Assembly (NCBI RefSeq): GCF_017309385.1
Contig: NZ_JAFJMJ010000001.1
Coordinates: 2,046,001-2,110,000 of the forward strand
DNA from: Amycolatopsis sp. 195334CR
GTDB lineage: Bacteria > Actinomycetota > Actinomycetes > Mycobacteriales > Pseudonocardiaceae
DNA length: 64,000 nt
Reading direction: 5' to 3'
The notes beneath the pieces were generated by a model. It did no database searches. It worked only from the letters and a program-made list of their open reading frames with translations, and was not told the DNA's origin. Shown here in pieces: positions 25,308 through 34,713 of this stretch. Positions within the stretch are counted from its first letter, which is position 1. Each line of letters opens with the position of its first letter. Made by a program: the position numbers and the translations under genes.

Positions 25308-26009
25308 TCATCCCGACACGAGGTAATCAGCCCAGATCCGGTACCCCTCCGGTCCCGGGTGGAACCCGTCGGCGGCGAACGCGGCCGCGGTCATCCGGTC
25401 CACCGGCATCACCACGTGCCGCACGCCGGGCAGCGCGGCCAGCGACGCGGCGGCCGCGTCCAGCGCGACCGACCGCAGGCCGAGCACGTCGCGCAGCGGC
25501 CGGGGCAGCGCCGGGAAGCGGCCGAGGTGCGGCACGCCGGTGAGCACGACCGGCACCGGCCCGAGCGCCCGCCGCACCCCGCAAACCAGCCGCAGCAGGT
25601 CACGCCGGTAGCGCGCGGGCGAGTGCAGCTCGATCGTGTCGTTCACGCCGAGCGCGATCACCACCAGGTCGGCGGGCTCGGTCACCGCGTCCGGCAGCAG
25701 TTCGTCGTGCACCACGCGGGCGTTCGCGCCGGTTCGCCCGGCCACCCGCCACGCCACCCCGCGCCCGGTCTTGGCGGCCAGCGCGACCGCCAGCCGCCCG
25801 GTGAGCGCCTCCTCGTGGTCCCGCGCGCCCACGCCATCCACAGTGGACTCCCCGAGCACGAGCAGCCGCAGCGGATCGGGGCCGGGCACCAGCCCGCGCA
25901 CCGGGCCGGCCGCACCCGGCAGGCGCGGCGTGTCGCGGCGGACGCGCAGGCCCTGCCGGATCAGCACCGGGGCGAGCAGCAGCGTGGCCAGGTCGGCCCG
26001 CCGTCTCAT
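25308..26009 (-). CDS. SGNH/GDSL-family hydrolase
   Basis: 233 residues with the SGNH blocks: block I LLVLGESTVDGVGA (the nucleophile Ser is in GES, replacing GDS), block III IALGVNDTIEL (Asn) and block V DGFHPGPEGY (catalytic Asp and His). A short N-terminal hydrophobic segment (ATLLLAPVLI) may anchor or export it. An esterase, lipase or acyl-transfer role is likely. ATG 26009 overlaps the MarR stop (ATGA), so it is translationally coupled to the regulator. Confidence 0.85.
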   Translation of the reverse strand: MRRRADLATLLLAPVLIRQGLRVRRDTPRLPGAAGPVRGLVPGPDPLRLLVLGESTVDGVGARDHEEALTGRLAVALAAKTGRGVAWRVAGRTGANARVVHDELLPDAVTEPADLVVIALGVNDTIELHSPARYRRDLLRLVCGVRRALGPVPVVLTGVPHLGRFPALPRPLRDVLGLRSVALDAAAASLAALPGVRHVVMPVDRMTAAAFAADGFHPGPEGYRIWADYLVSG

Positions 26010-26494
26010 CCGCGCCGCTCCTGGCGCCAGCGGTCGATCAGGATCGGGATCTCCTTGCTGATGAACTCGAAGAAGTCCTTGGTCTCGGCGATCCGCCTGC
26101 CCGCCGGGGTGTCCGCGCCGACCGCGTCCACGCCGCGCCCGAGCACCTCGGTGAGCTGCTGGTAGATGGTGTCCTTGCGGCCGAAGCCCTCGTACCACTG
26201 GTCGTCGCTGATCAGGTAGTGGTCGCGTCGCTCCCCCGGCTCGCGCGCGCGGGTGACCAGGCCGACGTGCGTCAGGTACCGCACCGCGCCGGAGACGGCG
26301 GCGGGGCTGATCTGCAGTACGTCAGCCAGCTCACCCGCGGTGAGGCTGCCCTTCTGGGTGGCCAGCAACGCGGTGAACACCCGCGACGCCATGCGCTGCA
26401 GGCCGGCGTCGGTCATCATGATCGCGAAGTCCTCGATGAACTTCCTGGTCTCCGCGTCACCTGGCGGACCGTGCTCCTCTGGGGTGGTCGACAT
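26006..26494 (-). CDS. MarR/GbsR-type transcriptional regulator
   Basis: 162 residues. Winged-helix core with recognition region LTAGELADVLQISPAAVSGAVRYL and wing REPGERRDHY, flanked by helical dimerisation segments. It is divergent from the ABC exporter genes, with only 95 bp between the starts, and that gap holds a palindrome (26554-26569). Repression of the exporter, relieved by a transported compound, is the natural inference. ATG 26494 is chosen over an upstream in-frame ATG because the nearby GGGAAG fits it better. Confidence 0.88.
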   Translation of the reverse strand: MSTTPEEHGPPGDAETRKFIEDFAIMMTDAGLQRMASRVFTALLATQKGSLTAGELADVLQISPAAVSGAVRYLTHVGLVTRAREPGERRDHYLISDDQWYEGFGRKDTIYQQLTEVLGRGVDAVGADTPAGRRIAETKDFFEFISKEIPILIDRWRQERRG

Positions 26495-26553
26495 GCTTCC
26501 CATCCTTCCCGACGAGGTGAACAAGACTCACGTGGTCCATACGTTTTCTTAAC

Positions 26554-26569
26554 TTCACAACTTTGTGAA
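26554..26569. promoter_or_regulatory. putative MarR operator
   Basis: TTCACA-ACTT-TGTGAA, a perfect 6-bp inverted repeat. GTTTTC (26543-26548) and GAAAAC (26567-26572) form a second, overlapping inverted pair. The unusually AT-rich segment sits between the divergent MarR and ABC genes and overlaps the predicted exporter promoter. Confidence 0.6.
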
Positions 26570-26576
26570 AACAGTG

Positions 26577-26582
26577 TAGCTT
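26577..26582 (+). promoter_or_regulatory. predicted -10 box of the ABC exporter promoter
   Basis: TAGCTT lies 17 bp after TTCACA (26554-26559, possible -35) and 7 nt before the ATG at 26590. No ribosome site is present, so a leaderless transcript is predicted. The operator palindrome overlaps the -35 box, which fits repression. Confidence 0.4.
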
Positions 26583-26589
26583 CTGCCGC

Positions 26590-27498
26590 ATGGACAACGC
26601 CATCTCCATCTCCGGCCTGGTGAAGACCTTCGGCCGGACGAAGGCCCTCAACGGCCTCGACCTGTCCGTCGCCTCGGGTGAGGTGCACGGATTCCTGGGC
26701 CCGAACGGCGCCGGGAAGTCGACCACTGTCCGCGTCCTGCTGGGGTTGCTGCGCGCCGACTCCGGGAACGTCCGCCTGCTCGGCGGCGACCCGTGGCGTG
26801 ACGCGGCCACCCTGCACAAGCGGCTGGCCTACGTACCCGGCGATGTCAACCTGTGGCCCAACCTCTCCGGCGGCGAGGTGATCGACCTGCTGGGGCGCCT
26901 GCGGGGCGGGCTCGACCAGCGCCGCCGCGCCGAGCTGATCGAGCGGTTCGACCTCGATCCGAAGAAGAAGGGGCGCACCTACTCCAAGGGCAACCGGCAG
27001 AAGGTGGCCATCGTCGCCGCCCTGTCGTCCAAAGTGGACCTGCTGATCCTGGACGAGCCGACCTCCGGGCTGGACCCGCTGATGGAGGCCACCTTCCAGT
27101 ACGCCATCCAGGAGGAGCGCGAGCAGGGCCGCACGGTGCTGCTGTCCAGCCACATCCTGGCCGAGGTGGAGGCGCTCTGCGACCGGGTCAGCATCATCCG
27201 CAACGGGCAGAACGTGGAGACCGGCACGCTGGCCGAGCTGCGCCACCTGACCCGCACCTCGATCACCGCCGAGCTGGCCGGCCACCCGAACGGCCTGTCG
27301 AACCTGCCCAACGTGCACGACCTGCACGTCGAGGGCAACCGCGTGCGGTTCGACGTGGAGACGCACTCGCTGGACGAGGTGCTGCGGCAGCTGACGAACG
27401 TCGGCGTGCGCAGCCTGGTCAGCCAGCCGCCGACGCTGGAGGAGCTGTTCCTCCGCCACTACACGACCGAGGCGCAGCAAGAGGCGGCGGTCCGATGA
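26590..27498 (+). CDS. ABC exporter ATP-binding protein
   Basis: 302 residues. Walker [10 protein letters not shown], a Q-loop-region segment [19 protein letters not shown], a signature-like segment [16 protein letters not shown] (the degenerate form seen in drug-export ABC2 systems), Walker [14 protein letters not shown] and H-loop LLSSHIL. The C-terminal ~80 residues form the extra domain usual for ABC2-type exporters. It partners with the permease encoded next (ATGA overlap). Probably drug or antibiotic efflux under MarR control. Confidence 0.92.
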   Translation: MDNAISISGLVKTFGRTKALNGLDLSVASGEVHGFLGPNGAGKSTTVRVLLGLLRADSGNVRLLGGDPWRDAATLHKRLAYVPGDVNLWPNLSGGEVIDLLGRLRGGLDQRRRAELIERFDLDPKKKGRTYSKGNRQKVAIVAALSSKVDLLILDEPTSGLDPLMEATFQYAIQEEREQGRTVLLSSHILAEVEALCDRVSIIRNGQNVETGTLAELRHLTRTSITAELAGHPNGLSNLPNVHDLHVEGNRVRFDVETHSLDEVLRQLTNVGVRSLVSQPPTLEELFLRHYTTEAQQEAAVR

Positions 27499-29093
27499 CG
27501 CACCCGTTGCTCGGCACGCGGCACCTGGTCCGCCTCGCGCTGCGCCGCGACCGGATCACCATGCCGGTCTGGATCGTGCTGCTCGGGGTGATCCCGGCGG
27601 CGGTCGCCGGTTCCTACGGCGAGCTGTACAGAACCGAGGCCGAACGGCAGTCGCTGACCACCGGCATGGCGGCGAACCCGTCGCTGAACCTGATCTACGG
27701 GCCGCCGTTCGACCTGTCCGACGCCGGTGGGTTCACCGTCTGGCGCTACGGCACGATCATCCCCTTCTTCCTGGCCATGGCCTGCGTGTTCACCGTGACC
27801 AGGCACACCAGGCAGGAGGAGGACACCGGGCGGCAGGAGCTGCTGTCCTCGGCCGTGCTCGGCCGGTTCGCCGCGCTGACCGCGGCGGTGCTCACCGGCG
27901 CCCTGACCGCGTTCGGCACCGGCCTGCTCACCGTGGTCGCGTTGACCGGAGCCGGGGTGCCCGCCGCCGGCGCGGTGGCCTTCGGCGCGGCGATCTCGTT
28001 GACCGGACTCGTTTTCACCGGCGTCGCCGCGGTCACCGCGCAGCTCGCCGAATACGCGCGTACAGCCAACGGGCTGGCCATGGCGGTGCTCGGCATCGCC
28101 TTCCTGCTCCGCGCCATCGGGGACGCGGCGAAGGACGTGGGCTGGCTGTCCTGGCTGTCACCGATCGGCTGGTCCACCCAGGTCCGGCCGTTCGCGGGGG
28201 AACGGTGGTGGGTGCTCGGGCTGCTGCTCGGAGCCGCGATCGCGACGGGGGCGGTCGCCTACTTCCTGAGCACGCGCCGGGACGTGGGCCTCGGCCTGCT
28301 GCCCGCGCGGCCCGGCCCCGCCACCGCCGCCACCGGCCTGCGCAGCCCGCTCGCGCTGGCGTGGCGGCTGCACCGCGGTTCGTTCGTCGGCTGGACCATC
28401 GCGTTCGCGGTGATGGGCGCGTTGTTCGGCTCGCTCGCGGCCGGGATCGGCGACGTGGTCGGCGAGAGCCAGGCGACCAAGGAGATCTTCGAGCGGATGG
28501 GTGGCGCCGACAAGATCGTCGACGCCTTCCTCGGCACGCTCGGGCAGATCTTCGCCATCATCGCGTCGATGTACGGGGTGCAGGCGGCGCTGCGGATGCG
28601 GTCGGAAGAGGTCGCGGTCCGGGTGGAGCCGGTGCTGGCCACCCGGGTCGGGCGGCTGCGCTGGACCGCCGGTCACCTGCTGTTCGCGTTGCTCGGCTCG
28701 GCGGTGATGATGGCGGTGGCCGGGGCGCTGGCCGGGCTGCTGCACGGGCTGCGGGTCAGCGACGTGGCGAACCAGGTGCCGTCGGTGCTCGGCGCGACGA
28801 TGGCGCAACTGCCCGCGGTGTGGGTGGTGATCGGGGTGACCGTGCTGTTGTTCGGCCTGCTGCCGAAGTACGCCGCGGTGGCGTGGGCGGTGGCCGGGGT
28901 CTTCGTCACGCTGAGCCTGTTCGGGCCGGTGCTCCAGCTGAGCCAGACCGCGCTGAACCTCTCGCCGTTCACGCACATCCCCAAGCTGCCGGGTGCCGAG
29001 TTCACCGCGACGCCGCTGGTGTGGTTGACCGGGATCGCGGTGGTGGTGTTCGGCGCCGGGCTGATCGGGTTCCGCCGGCGCGACATCGGCTGA
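27495..29093 (+). CDS. ABC exporter permease (tetronasin-type, duplicated)
   Basis: 532 residues. Two homologous halves of about six transmembrane helices each; the second half starts near residue 280 ([20 protein letters not shown]), echoing the N-terminal [18 protein letters not shown]. This duplicated permease plan is that of the TnrB3/antibiotic exporter group. It forms the membrane channel for the preceding ATPase. ATG overlaps the ATPase stop (ATGA). Confidence 0.88.
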   Translation: MTHPLLGTRHLVRLALRRDRITMPVWIVLLGVIPAAVAGSYGELYRTEAERQSLTTGMAANPSLNLIYGPPFDLSDAGGFTVWRYGTIIPFFLAMACVFTVTRHTRQEEDTGRQELLSSAVLGRFAALTAAVLTGALTAFGTGLLTVVALTGAGVPAAGAVAFGAAISLTGLVFTGVAAVTAQLAEYARTANGLAMAVLGIAFLLRAIGDAAKDVGWLSWLSPIGWSTQVRPFAGERWWVLGLLLGAAIATGAVAYFLSTRRDVGLGLLPARPGPATAATGLRSPLALAWRLHRGSFVGWTIAFAVMGALFGSLAAGIGDVVGESQATKEIFERMGGADKIVDAFLGTLGQIFAIIASMYGVQAALRMRSEEVAVRVEPVLATRVGRLRWTAGHLLFALLGSAVMMAVAGALAGLLHGLRVSDVANQVPSVLGATMAQLPAVWVVIGVTVLLFGLLPKYAAVAWAVAGVFVTLSLFGPVLQLSQTALNLSPFTHIPKLPGAEFTATPLVWLTGIAVVVFGAGLIGFRRRDIG

Positions 29094-29102
29094 GTTTCCG
29101 AT

Positions 29103-29507
29103 CTAGCGGACGCGGACGGCCCCGCTCGCCTCGACGACGAGGTTCTGCTGGGGGCCGCCCGCGCCGCAGTCCGGACCGTTCGGGAAGGTCTGCGCGGCGG
29201 TCATGAGCAAGCTCTGCTCGACGAGTCGCTCACCCGCCGCGCCGGCCAGCCGGACGGTCGCGCTCATTTCCGTCAGCGGCAGGTCGGGCACGTCGGCGAA
29301 GCCGTCCGTGCCGTGGCGCAGGCCCAGGTCGTGGGTCTTGCAGCGGTTGTCCCAGCAGAGTTCCAGGGTGCCGGTGGCCGCCCTGAGTGCCGGATCGACT
29401 TCGACCCCGACGCCGGTGCGGGTGGCGATCAGCGTGCAGGCCTTCCCTTCACCGACGCAGGCGGTGAGCACGGCGAGCAGGAACACCAGCGGGACCAGAA
29501 CGCGCAT
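29103..29507 (-). CDS. small secreted lipoprotein, unknown
   Basis: 134 residues. Signal peptide with lipobox VLTAC predicts lipidation of Cys17. The mature part has four further Cys (GKACTLIATR, LELCWDNRCKTHDLG, NGPDCGAGG), probably forming disulfides, and a beta-rich pattern. No family recognised. Start ATG 29507 places the signal peptide at the N-terminus; the longer frame adds an implausible Pro/Gly/Arg-rich leader. Confidence 0.75.
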   Translation of the reverse strand: MRVLVPLVFLLAVLTACVGEGKACTLIATRTGVGVEVDPALRAATGTLELCWDNRCKTHDLGLRHGTDGFADVPDLPLTEMSATVRLAGAAGERLVEQSLLMTAAQTFPNGPDCGAGGPQQNLVVEASGAVRVR

Positions 29508-29548
29508 ACCGCCAAGACGTGCACCGGGCCTTCTTCGGTTGCCTCGGT

Positions 29549-29554
29549 TACCGT
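29549..29554 (+). promoter_or_regulatory. predicted leaderless -10 box
   Basis: TACCGT (TANNNT) ends 6 nt before ATG 29561. There is no ribosome-binding sequence between them. Confidence 0.35.
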
Positions 29555-29560
29555 GACCGG

Positions 29561-30667
29561 ATGGACCGGCGGCAGGCGATGCGGATCCGGCTCGCGGCAC
29601 ACGGCCTGGTGTCGCGCGACTCCGACCTGCTGACCGCCGCCGGACGCGTCGGTGTCCAGCAGACGCCGCCCGGGTCGGCGGAGCAGGCTTTGTCCCTGCG
29701 GGTTCGCGAGCTGTCCGGCGTGCGGGACCTGGTGCAGTTGTGGAGCATGCGGGGTGCGCCGCACGTGATGCCGTTCGCCGACGCGGGGATCTTCACCGAG
29801 GGCCTGCGGCCGGACGACGAGGCGTCCTGCCGTCACTTCATCCGCGGCGCCGGGGACCACCTCGATCGCTTCGGCCTTTCGGCCACCGCGTTGGTGGACT
29901 TGGTGCTGGAGGCGATTCCGTCGGTGCTGCGGGGCCGGGAGCTGACCAAGGACGAGCTGGGCGTCGAACTCGCGGCCGCGTTGCCGTCGCCGCCGGGCTG
30001 GACCGAGCCCGACGGGCTGCGGCAGAACACCTACGGCGAAAGCCTGGTGCGGTTCGGCCTCTACGTCGCCGCGTTGCACGGCACGTTCTGCTTCACGCGA
30101 AATTCGCGGTTCACGCTGCTGGCGGAACCGGTGCCGCCGCGCGAGGACGCCGGGGAGGAGCTGGTGCGCCGGTACGTCCGCTGCTTCGGTCCCACCACCG
30201 TGACGGAATTTGCTTCCTGGGCCGGGGTTTCCCCGGATTTCGCGCGTCGCTCGTGGGAGCGGGTGGCGCCGGAACTGTCCGAAGTGGACTACAACGGCCG
30301 GTCCGGCTGGGTGCTGGATCCCGTCGATGCCGAGGTCCGCGGTGTGCTCCTGCTTCCGCCGTACGATCCGCTGCTCGCGCTCCGGGACAAGGGCGCACTG
30401 GTCGAGGACACCGCGATGCAGCGGAAGGTGTGGCGCACCACGGCGAATCCGGGCGTGATCCTGCACAACGGCGTCTTCGCCGGGCTTTGGCGTCCGCGCA
30501 AGCAGGGCCGTCGGCTGACCGTGCGCATCGAGGCCGTGCGGAAGCTGCCGAAGCGCGCGGTCGAGTCGGAGGCCGAGGCAATGGGCCCGATTCGGGGCGC
30601 CACCTCGGTCGCGATCGACTGGCAGGCTGGGGATCATGGCGACCTGGGGGCTGCTTCGGAATCCTGA
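29561..30667 (+). CDS. winged-helix DNA-binding domain protein (YcaQ/AlkX-like)
   Basis: 368 residues of the HTH_42 superfamily, whose characterised members (YcaQ/AlkX, AlkD-unrelated AlkZ) are DNA glycosylases for bulky or cross-linked lesions. Several conserved pieces are visible: an RLAAHGLVSR-like start, the DLVQLWSMRGAPHVMP block, and a late LLPPYDPLLALRDKG ... NPGVILHNGVFAGLWRPR segment. Glycosylase activity is an inference from the family; the antibiotic-specific AlkZ group often sits near DNA-alkylator biosynthesis, which is not seen here. It overlaps the MFS gene by 32 nt. Confidence 0.82.
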   Translation: MDRRQAMRIRLAAHGLVSRDSDLLTAAGRVGVQQTPPGSAEQALSLRVRELSGVRDLVQLWSMRGAPHVMPFADAGIFTEGLRPDDEASCRHFIRGAGDHLDRFGLSATALVDLVLEAIPSVLRGRELTKDELGVELAAALPSPPGWTEPDGLRQNTYGESLVRFGLYVAALHGTFCFTRNSRFTLLAEPVPPREDAGEELVRRYVRCFGPTTVTEFASWAGVSPDFARRSWERVAPELSEVDYNGRSGWVLDPVDAEVRGVLLLPPYDPLLALRDKGALVEDTAMQRKVWRTTANPGVILHNGVFAGLWRPRKQGRRLTVRIEAVRKLPKRAVESEAEAMGPIRGATSVAIDWQAGDHGDLGAASES

Positions 30668-31874
30668 TTTCCGGTCCTTCTGGACCGCGGACCTGCTGAG
30701 CCAGTTCGGCACGCGCGTGGCGTTCCTCGGCGTGCCGTTGCTGGCGACCACCACGTTGAACGCCAGCGCCACGCAGGTGGCCCTGCTGCGGGCCCTGGAA
30801 ACCAGCGCGTACCTGGTGCTGGGCCTGCAAGCGGGCGCGTGGTGCGATCGGCTGCGCGTCCGGCCGGTGCTGATCATCGCCGACCTCGGGCGGGCGCTGC
30901 TCATCGCGTCGGTGCCGGTGTGCGCGGCGTTCGGCGTGCTCACGTTGTGGCAGCTGTTCGCCGTGGTCCTGCTGACCGGGTTGCTCACCGTGTTCTTCGA
31001 CGTCGCGCACCAGACCTACCTCCCCCGGCTGGTCGACCGCGACGACCTGCTCGAAGGCAACGCGAAGCTGCAGACGAACATGTCGATGGCGGCCGTCGCC
31101 GCCCCCACCGCGAGCGGGTTCCTCGTGCAGTGGCTCGGCGCGCCCGCGGCGCTGGGCGCCACCGCGCTCGGCTACCTGTCCTCGGCGGGCTGGCTCGCCC
31201 GGATCCGCGCGCGCGAAACCCGCCCGGTGGTGGCGAAACGCAAGCTGCGCACGGAAATCGGGGAAGGCCTGCGCCTGGTCTTCCGGCACCCGGTCCTCCG
31301 CGCCCTGGCGTTGAGCGGCGCGTCGATCTCGGTGTTCCAGTCGATGCACATCGCGAGTTCGGTGGTGTTCCTGATCCGCGACATCGGCCTCGACCCCGGC
31401 GCGGTCGGTCTCCTCGGCACCCTCGGCCTGACCGGCGCGCTCACCGGCGCCTTCAGCGCGCGGCGCCTCGCGAGCGCCCTCGGGCACGCACGCGCCCTGT
31501 GGCTCACGACGCTGCTGCTGGGGCTCGCCTCGCTGCTCTACCCCCTGACCACGCCCGGGTGGGGCCTCGTTTTCTGGTGCCTGGCCGGTTTCGGCACGGC
31601 GTTCGGGGTCATCGTGGTCAACGTCCTGCAGTTGACCTACCAGCAGCTGACCGTGCCGGAGGACCTGCTCGGGCGGGCCAACGCCACCGTGCGGTTCCTC
31701 GCGCTCGGCATGGTGCCGATGGGCAGTGTCGCCGCCGCGGCGCTCACCCCGTTCATCGGCCTTCGCGCGACCCTGTGGACAGCGGCGCTCGGCATGCTCC
31801 TGTCCGCGGGCTGGGTGATCTTCTCGCCGTTGCGCTCGGGCGAACGGACGCCGAGCAACACCCGAACGGGGTAA
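30636..31874 (+). CDS. MFS transporter
   Basis: 412 residues, 11-12 hydrophobic segments. The N-terminal LLRNPDFRSFWTADLLSQFGTRVAFLGVPLL is typical of the actinobacterial enterobactin-exporter/macrolide-efflux (EntS-like, MFS_3) group. The loop after helix 2 (GAWCDRLRVRPVLI) matches motif A. The start lies inside the preceding gene, overlapping by 32 nt in another frame, so coupling is likely. Exporter of unknown substrate. Confidence 0.88.
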   Translation: MATWGLLRNPDFRSFWTADLLSQFGTRVAFLGVPLLATTTLNASATQVALLRALETSAYLVLGLQAGAWCDRLRVRPVLIIADLGRALLIASVPVCAAFGVLTLWQLFAVVLLTGLLTVFFDVAHQTYLPRLVDRDDLLEGNAKLQTNMSMAAVAAPTASGFLVQWLGAPAALGATALGYLSSAGWLARIRARETRPVVAKRKLRTEIGEGLRLVFRHPVLRALALSGASISVFQSMHIASSVVFLIRDIGLDPGAVGLLGTLGLTGALTGAFSARRLASALGHARALWLTTLLLGLASLLYPLTTPGWGLVFWCLAGFGTAFGVIVVNVLQLTYQQLTVPEDLLGRANATVRFLALGMVPMGSVAAAALTPFIGLRATLWTAALGMLLSAGWVIFSPLRSGERTPSNTRTG

Positions 31875-32007
31875 CAGCCAAGCCTGGACCGTACGCCCGG
31901 TCAGCCGTTACGGTGACCGCGGTAACAGCTCAACGACGTGCTGTGAGCCCCGACCCCGCCCGGCGGCCGCCCGCGGGTGTGGCTTGGCGCCCGCAGGAGG
32001 AGTCCTG

Positions 32008-34236
32008 ATGGCTACCCCCACCACGAACGAAAGCGGCCAGGAGACGGGCTCGGGCTTCGGCCGGCGCGGTTTCCTGGCCTTCCTGGTCGCCGCGCCGACC
32101 CTGACCATCGCCGCCGACGTCGCGATCGACCAGCCGGCCGAGGCGCAGATCCCCAGCCTGCCCGGCCCGGCCGACATCGTCGACCTCGGTGACGTGCTCA
32201 TCCTGGCCGGCACCCCGACCGCGCACATGCTCGTCCTCGAAGTCGCCGAGGACGGCCGGATCCGGTTGCAGCTCCCCCGCGCCGAGGTCGGCCAGGGCAT
32301 CACCACCGCGGTGGCGATGCTGGTCGCCGAGGAGCTCGGCGTTCCACTGTCCCAAGTGGAGGTTCCGCTCTCCGACGCGCGCTCGGAACTGTTGTTCAAC
32401 CAGTTGACCGGTGGTTCGAACACCATCCGCTCGGTCTACGGCCCGGTGCGCGCCGCCGCCGCGGCCGCCCGCGCCAGGCTGGTCACCGCGGCCGCCGAGA
32501 AGTTCGGCGGTGACGCGGCGAAGTACACCGTGCGCAGCGGTTCGGTGGTGGCGCCGGACGGCCGGAAGGCCACCTTCGGCTCGCTCACCACCGCCGCGGC
32601 CAAGGTGCAGCGGGCCGCGGTGGGCACCGAGCCCAAGGCCGAGTCCGAGCACCAGCTGGTCGGCAAGCCCACCTCGCGCATCGACGCGCTCGCCATGGTC
32701 ACCGGCAAGAAGCAGTACACATTGGACCTGGACGTGCCCGGCGCGCTGCCGACCGTGCTCAAGCGGCCGCCGACGATCCGCGGCACGGTCAAGTCCTTCG
32801 ACGACTCGGTGGCCCGCGGCATGCCGGGCGTGGTGGACATCGTGGCCATCGACAGCGGGGTCGCGGTCATCGCGGAGACCTTCGGCCAGGCCATCAACGC
32901 CAAGGACCAGCTCAAGGTCACCTGGAACAAGGGCACCGTCGACGACCTGTCCGACGCCGACATCAAGAAGAAGCTGCGCGCCGCCGCGCTGCCGTTCGCC
33001 GTGCCGCCGCTGCTCACCCAGCACGTGGACGCCGAGTTCGACTTCGCCTTCGTCAGCCACGCGCCGCTGGAGACCAACTCCGCGATCGCCGACGTGCGCG
33101 CCGACCGCGCCGAGATCTGGTCCGCGCTGAAGTCACCGGTGGTGGCCAAGCAGACCATCGCGGCCGAGATCGGGTTGCCGGAGAACAAGGTCACCGTGCA
33201 CGTGGTGCAGGGCGGCGGTTCGTTCGGCCGACGACTGTTCTTCGACGGCGCACTCGAAGCCGCCAAGGTGTCGAAGAAGGCGGGCCGCCCGGTCAAGCTG
33301 ATGTGGACCCGCATCGACGACATGCGCCACGGCCGCGCCCGCGCCGCCACCCACCACAAGGTGCGCGCCACCTTCGCGCTGGGCAACGTGCTCACCTACG
33401 AGCACCGGGTGGCCAGCGTCGAGACCGACTTCCGGCACGGCCTCGGCGAGATCCTCACCGCGACCGCGGCGAGTCTGCCGGTGGCCGGCAACCTCAGCTT
33501 CGCGCAGACGGTCTTCCTCACCACGGTCAAGGTGCCCTACAACTTCGGCGTGGTCACCGAGTTGCTCAACGAGGTGGCGTTGCCGATGAACACCGCGAGC
33601 TGGCGGTCGGTGTACTCGGCCACCACGCGCGGCGCCGAGGAGATCGTGGTCGACGAGATCGCGAAGAAGCTCGGCAAGGACCCGTACCAGTTCCGGCGCG
33701 CGTCGCTCAAGGACGACAAGCAGCGCGCGGTGCTGGACAAGGTCGCCGAAGCCGGTCAGTGGGGCAAGAAGCTGCCCGCCGGGTTCGCGCAGGGCATCGC
33801 CTTCCACGAGGAGTACAAGTCGCGCACCGCGTGTCTGGTCGAGATCGACGCGCGCAATCCGAAGAAGCCGCGCGTCACCAAGGCCACCATCGCGGTCGAC
33901 GTGGGCAAGCCGATCAACCCGCGCGGGCTGGAGGCGCAGATGCTCGGCGGCCTCACCGATGGGATCGCCACCGTGCTCACCGCGGGCCTGCACCTGGACA
34001 AGGGACTGCCGCTGGAAGGCAGTTACTCGCAGTTCCACTACGCGCGGCAGAAGGACATCCCGCAGGACGTGCAGGTCTTCGTGATGCCGGCGAACGGGGA
34101 GCCGGGCGGCGCCGGGGAACTGGGGCTGCCCGCCGCGGTCGGCGCGGTGGCCAACGCCTACGCCAGGGCGACCGGCACCCAGCCGCGCAGCTTCCCGATC
34201 AACTTCGACGTCGACTTCGACCCGTTCCCCCGCTGA
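32008..34236 (+). CDS. molybdopterin-containing aldehyde/isoquinoline-type oxidoreductase, large subunit
   Basis: 742 residues. An N-terminal twin-arginine signal (FGRRGFLAFLVAAPTL) suggests folding with cofactor before export. The body matches the IorB/xanthine-dehydrogenase large-subunit family: EVGQGITTAVAMLVAEELG, GSNTIRSVYGPVR, the Mo-site segment GGGSFGRRLFFDGA, and a C-terminal GEPGGAGELGLPAAVGAVANA with the catalytic-loop Glu. It hydroxylates aldehydes or N-heterocycles with water as oxygen donor. It is followed after 11 bp by its [2Fe-2S] subunit. RBS GGAGGA precedes ATG 32008. Only two subunits are present, as in IorAB; no FAD subunit gene. Confidence 0.9.
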   Translation: MATPTTNESGQETGSGFGRRGFLAFLVAAPTLTIAADVAIDQPAEAQIPSLPGPADIVDLGDVLILAGTPTAHMLVLEVAEDGRIRLQLPRAEVGQGITTAVAMLVAEELGVPLSQVEVPLSDARSELLFNQLTGGSNTIRSVYGPVRAAAAAARARLVTAAAEKFGGDAAKYTVRSGSVVAPDGRKATFGSLTTAAAKVQRAAVGTEPKAESEHQLVGKPTSRIDALAMVTGKKQYTLDLDVPGALPTVLKRPPTIRGTVKSFDDSVARGMPGVVDIVAIDSGVAVIAETFGQAINAKDQLKVTWNKGTVDDLSDADIKKKLRAAALPFAVPPLLTQHVDAEFDFAFVSHAPLETNSAIADVRADRAEIWSALKSPVVAKQTIAAEIGLPENKVTVHVVQGGGSFGRRLFFDGALEAAKVSKKAGRPVKLMWTRIDDMRHGRARAATHHKVRATFALGNVLTYEHRVASVETDFRHGLGEILTATAASLPVAGNLSFAQTVFLTTVKVPYNFGVVTELLNEVALPMNTASWRSVYSATTRGAEEIVVDEIAKKLGKDPYQFRRASLKDDKQRAVLDKVAEAGQWGKKLPAGFAQGIAFHEEYKSRTACLVEIDARNPKKPRVTKATIAVDVGKPINPRGLEAQMLGGLTDGIATVLTAGLHLDKGLPLEGSYSQFHYARQKDIPQDVQVFVMPANGEPGGAGELGLPAAVGAVANAYARATGTQPRSFPINFDVDFDPFPR

Positions 34237-34247
34237 GGAGTGCTCCC

Positions 34248-34700
34248 GTGCCCAACTACACCTTTTCCGTGAACGGGAAGACCGTCACCGTCGACGCCCC
34301 GGCCGACCTGCCCCTGCTGTGGGCGCTGCGGGACAAGCTCGGCGTGAAGGGCCCGAAGTACGGCTGCGGCATCGACGTCTGCAAGGCGTGCACCAGTCAC
34401 CTCGACGGCGAGGCGATCAACCCGTGCGTGACCCCGCTCGCCGAGGTGGAGGGTCGCGAGGTCACCACGATCGAGGGGCTCGCCGACGGCGACAAACTGC
34501 ACCCGGTGCAGGAAGCCTGGTTGGAGCTGGACGTGGCGCAGTGCGGTTACTGCCAGCCCGGCCAGATCATGGCCACCGTCGCGCTGCTGAAGAAGAACCC
34601 GAACCCGACCGACGCCGAGATCGACGAGATCGAGAACGTCTGCCGCTGCGGCACCTACTTCCGGATCAGGGAGGCCATCAAACGCGCGGCGGCGAAGTGA
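34248..34700 (+). CDS. (2Fe-2S)-binding subunit of the molybdenum oxidoreductase
   Basis: 150 residues. The plant-type ferredoxin half has Cys residues in KYGCGIDVCKACTS and NPCVTP. The C-terminal helical half has CGYCQPGQIM and ENVCRCGTY, together binding two [2Fe-2S] clusters that take electrons from the Mo centre. Start GTG with GAGGAG 7 nt upstream. It has no Tat signal, so it is probably exported as a complex with the large subunit. The TetR gene starts 13 bp downstream. Confidence 0.93.
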   Translation: MPNYTFSVNGKTVTVDAPADLPLLWALRDKLGVKGPKYGCGIDVCKACTSHLDGEAINPCVTPLAEVEGREVTTIEGLADGDKLHPVQEAWLELDVAQCGYCQPGQIMATVALLKKNPNPTDAEIDEIENVCRCGTYFRIREAIKRAAAK

Positions 34701-34713
34701 GCACAATGGGGGG

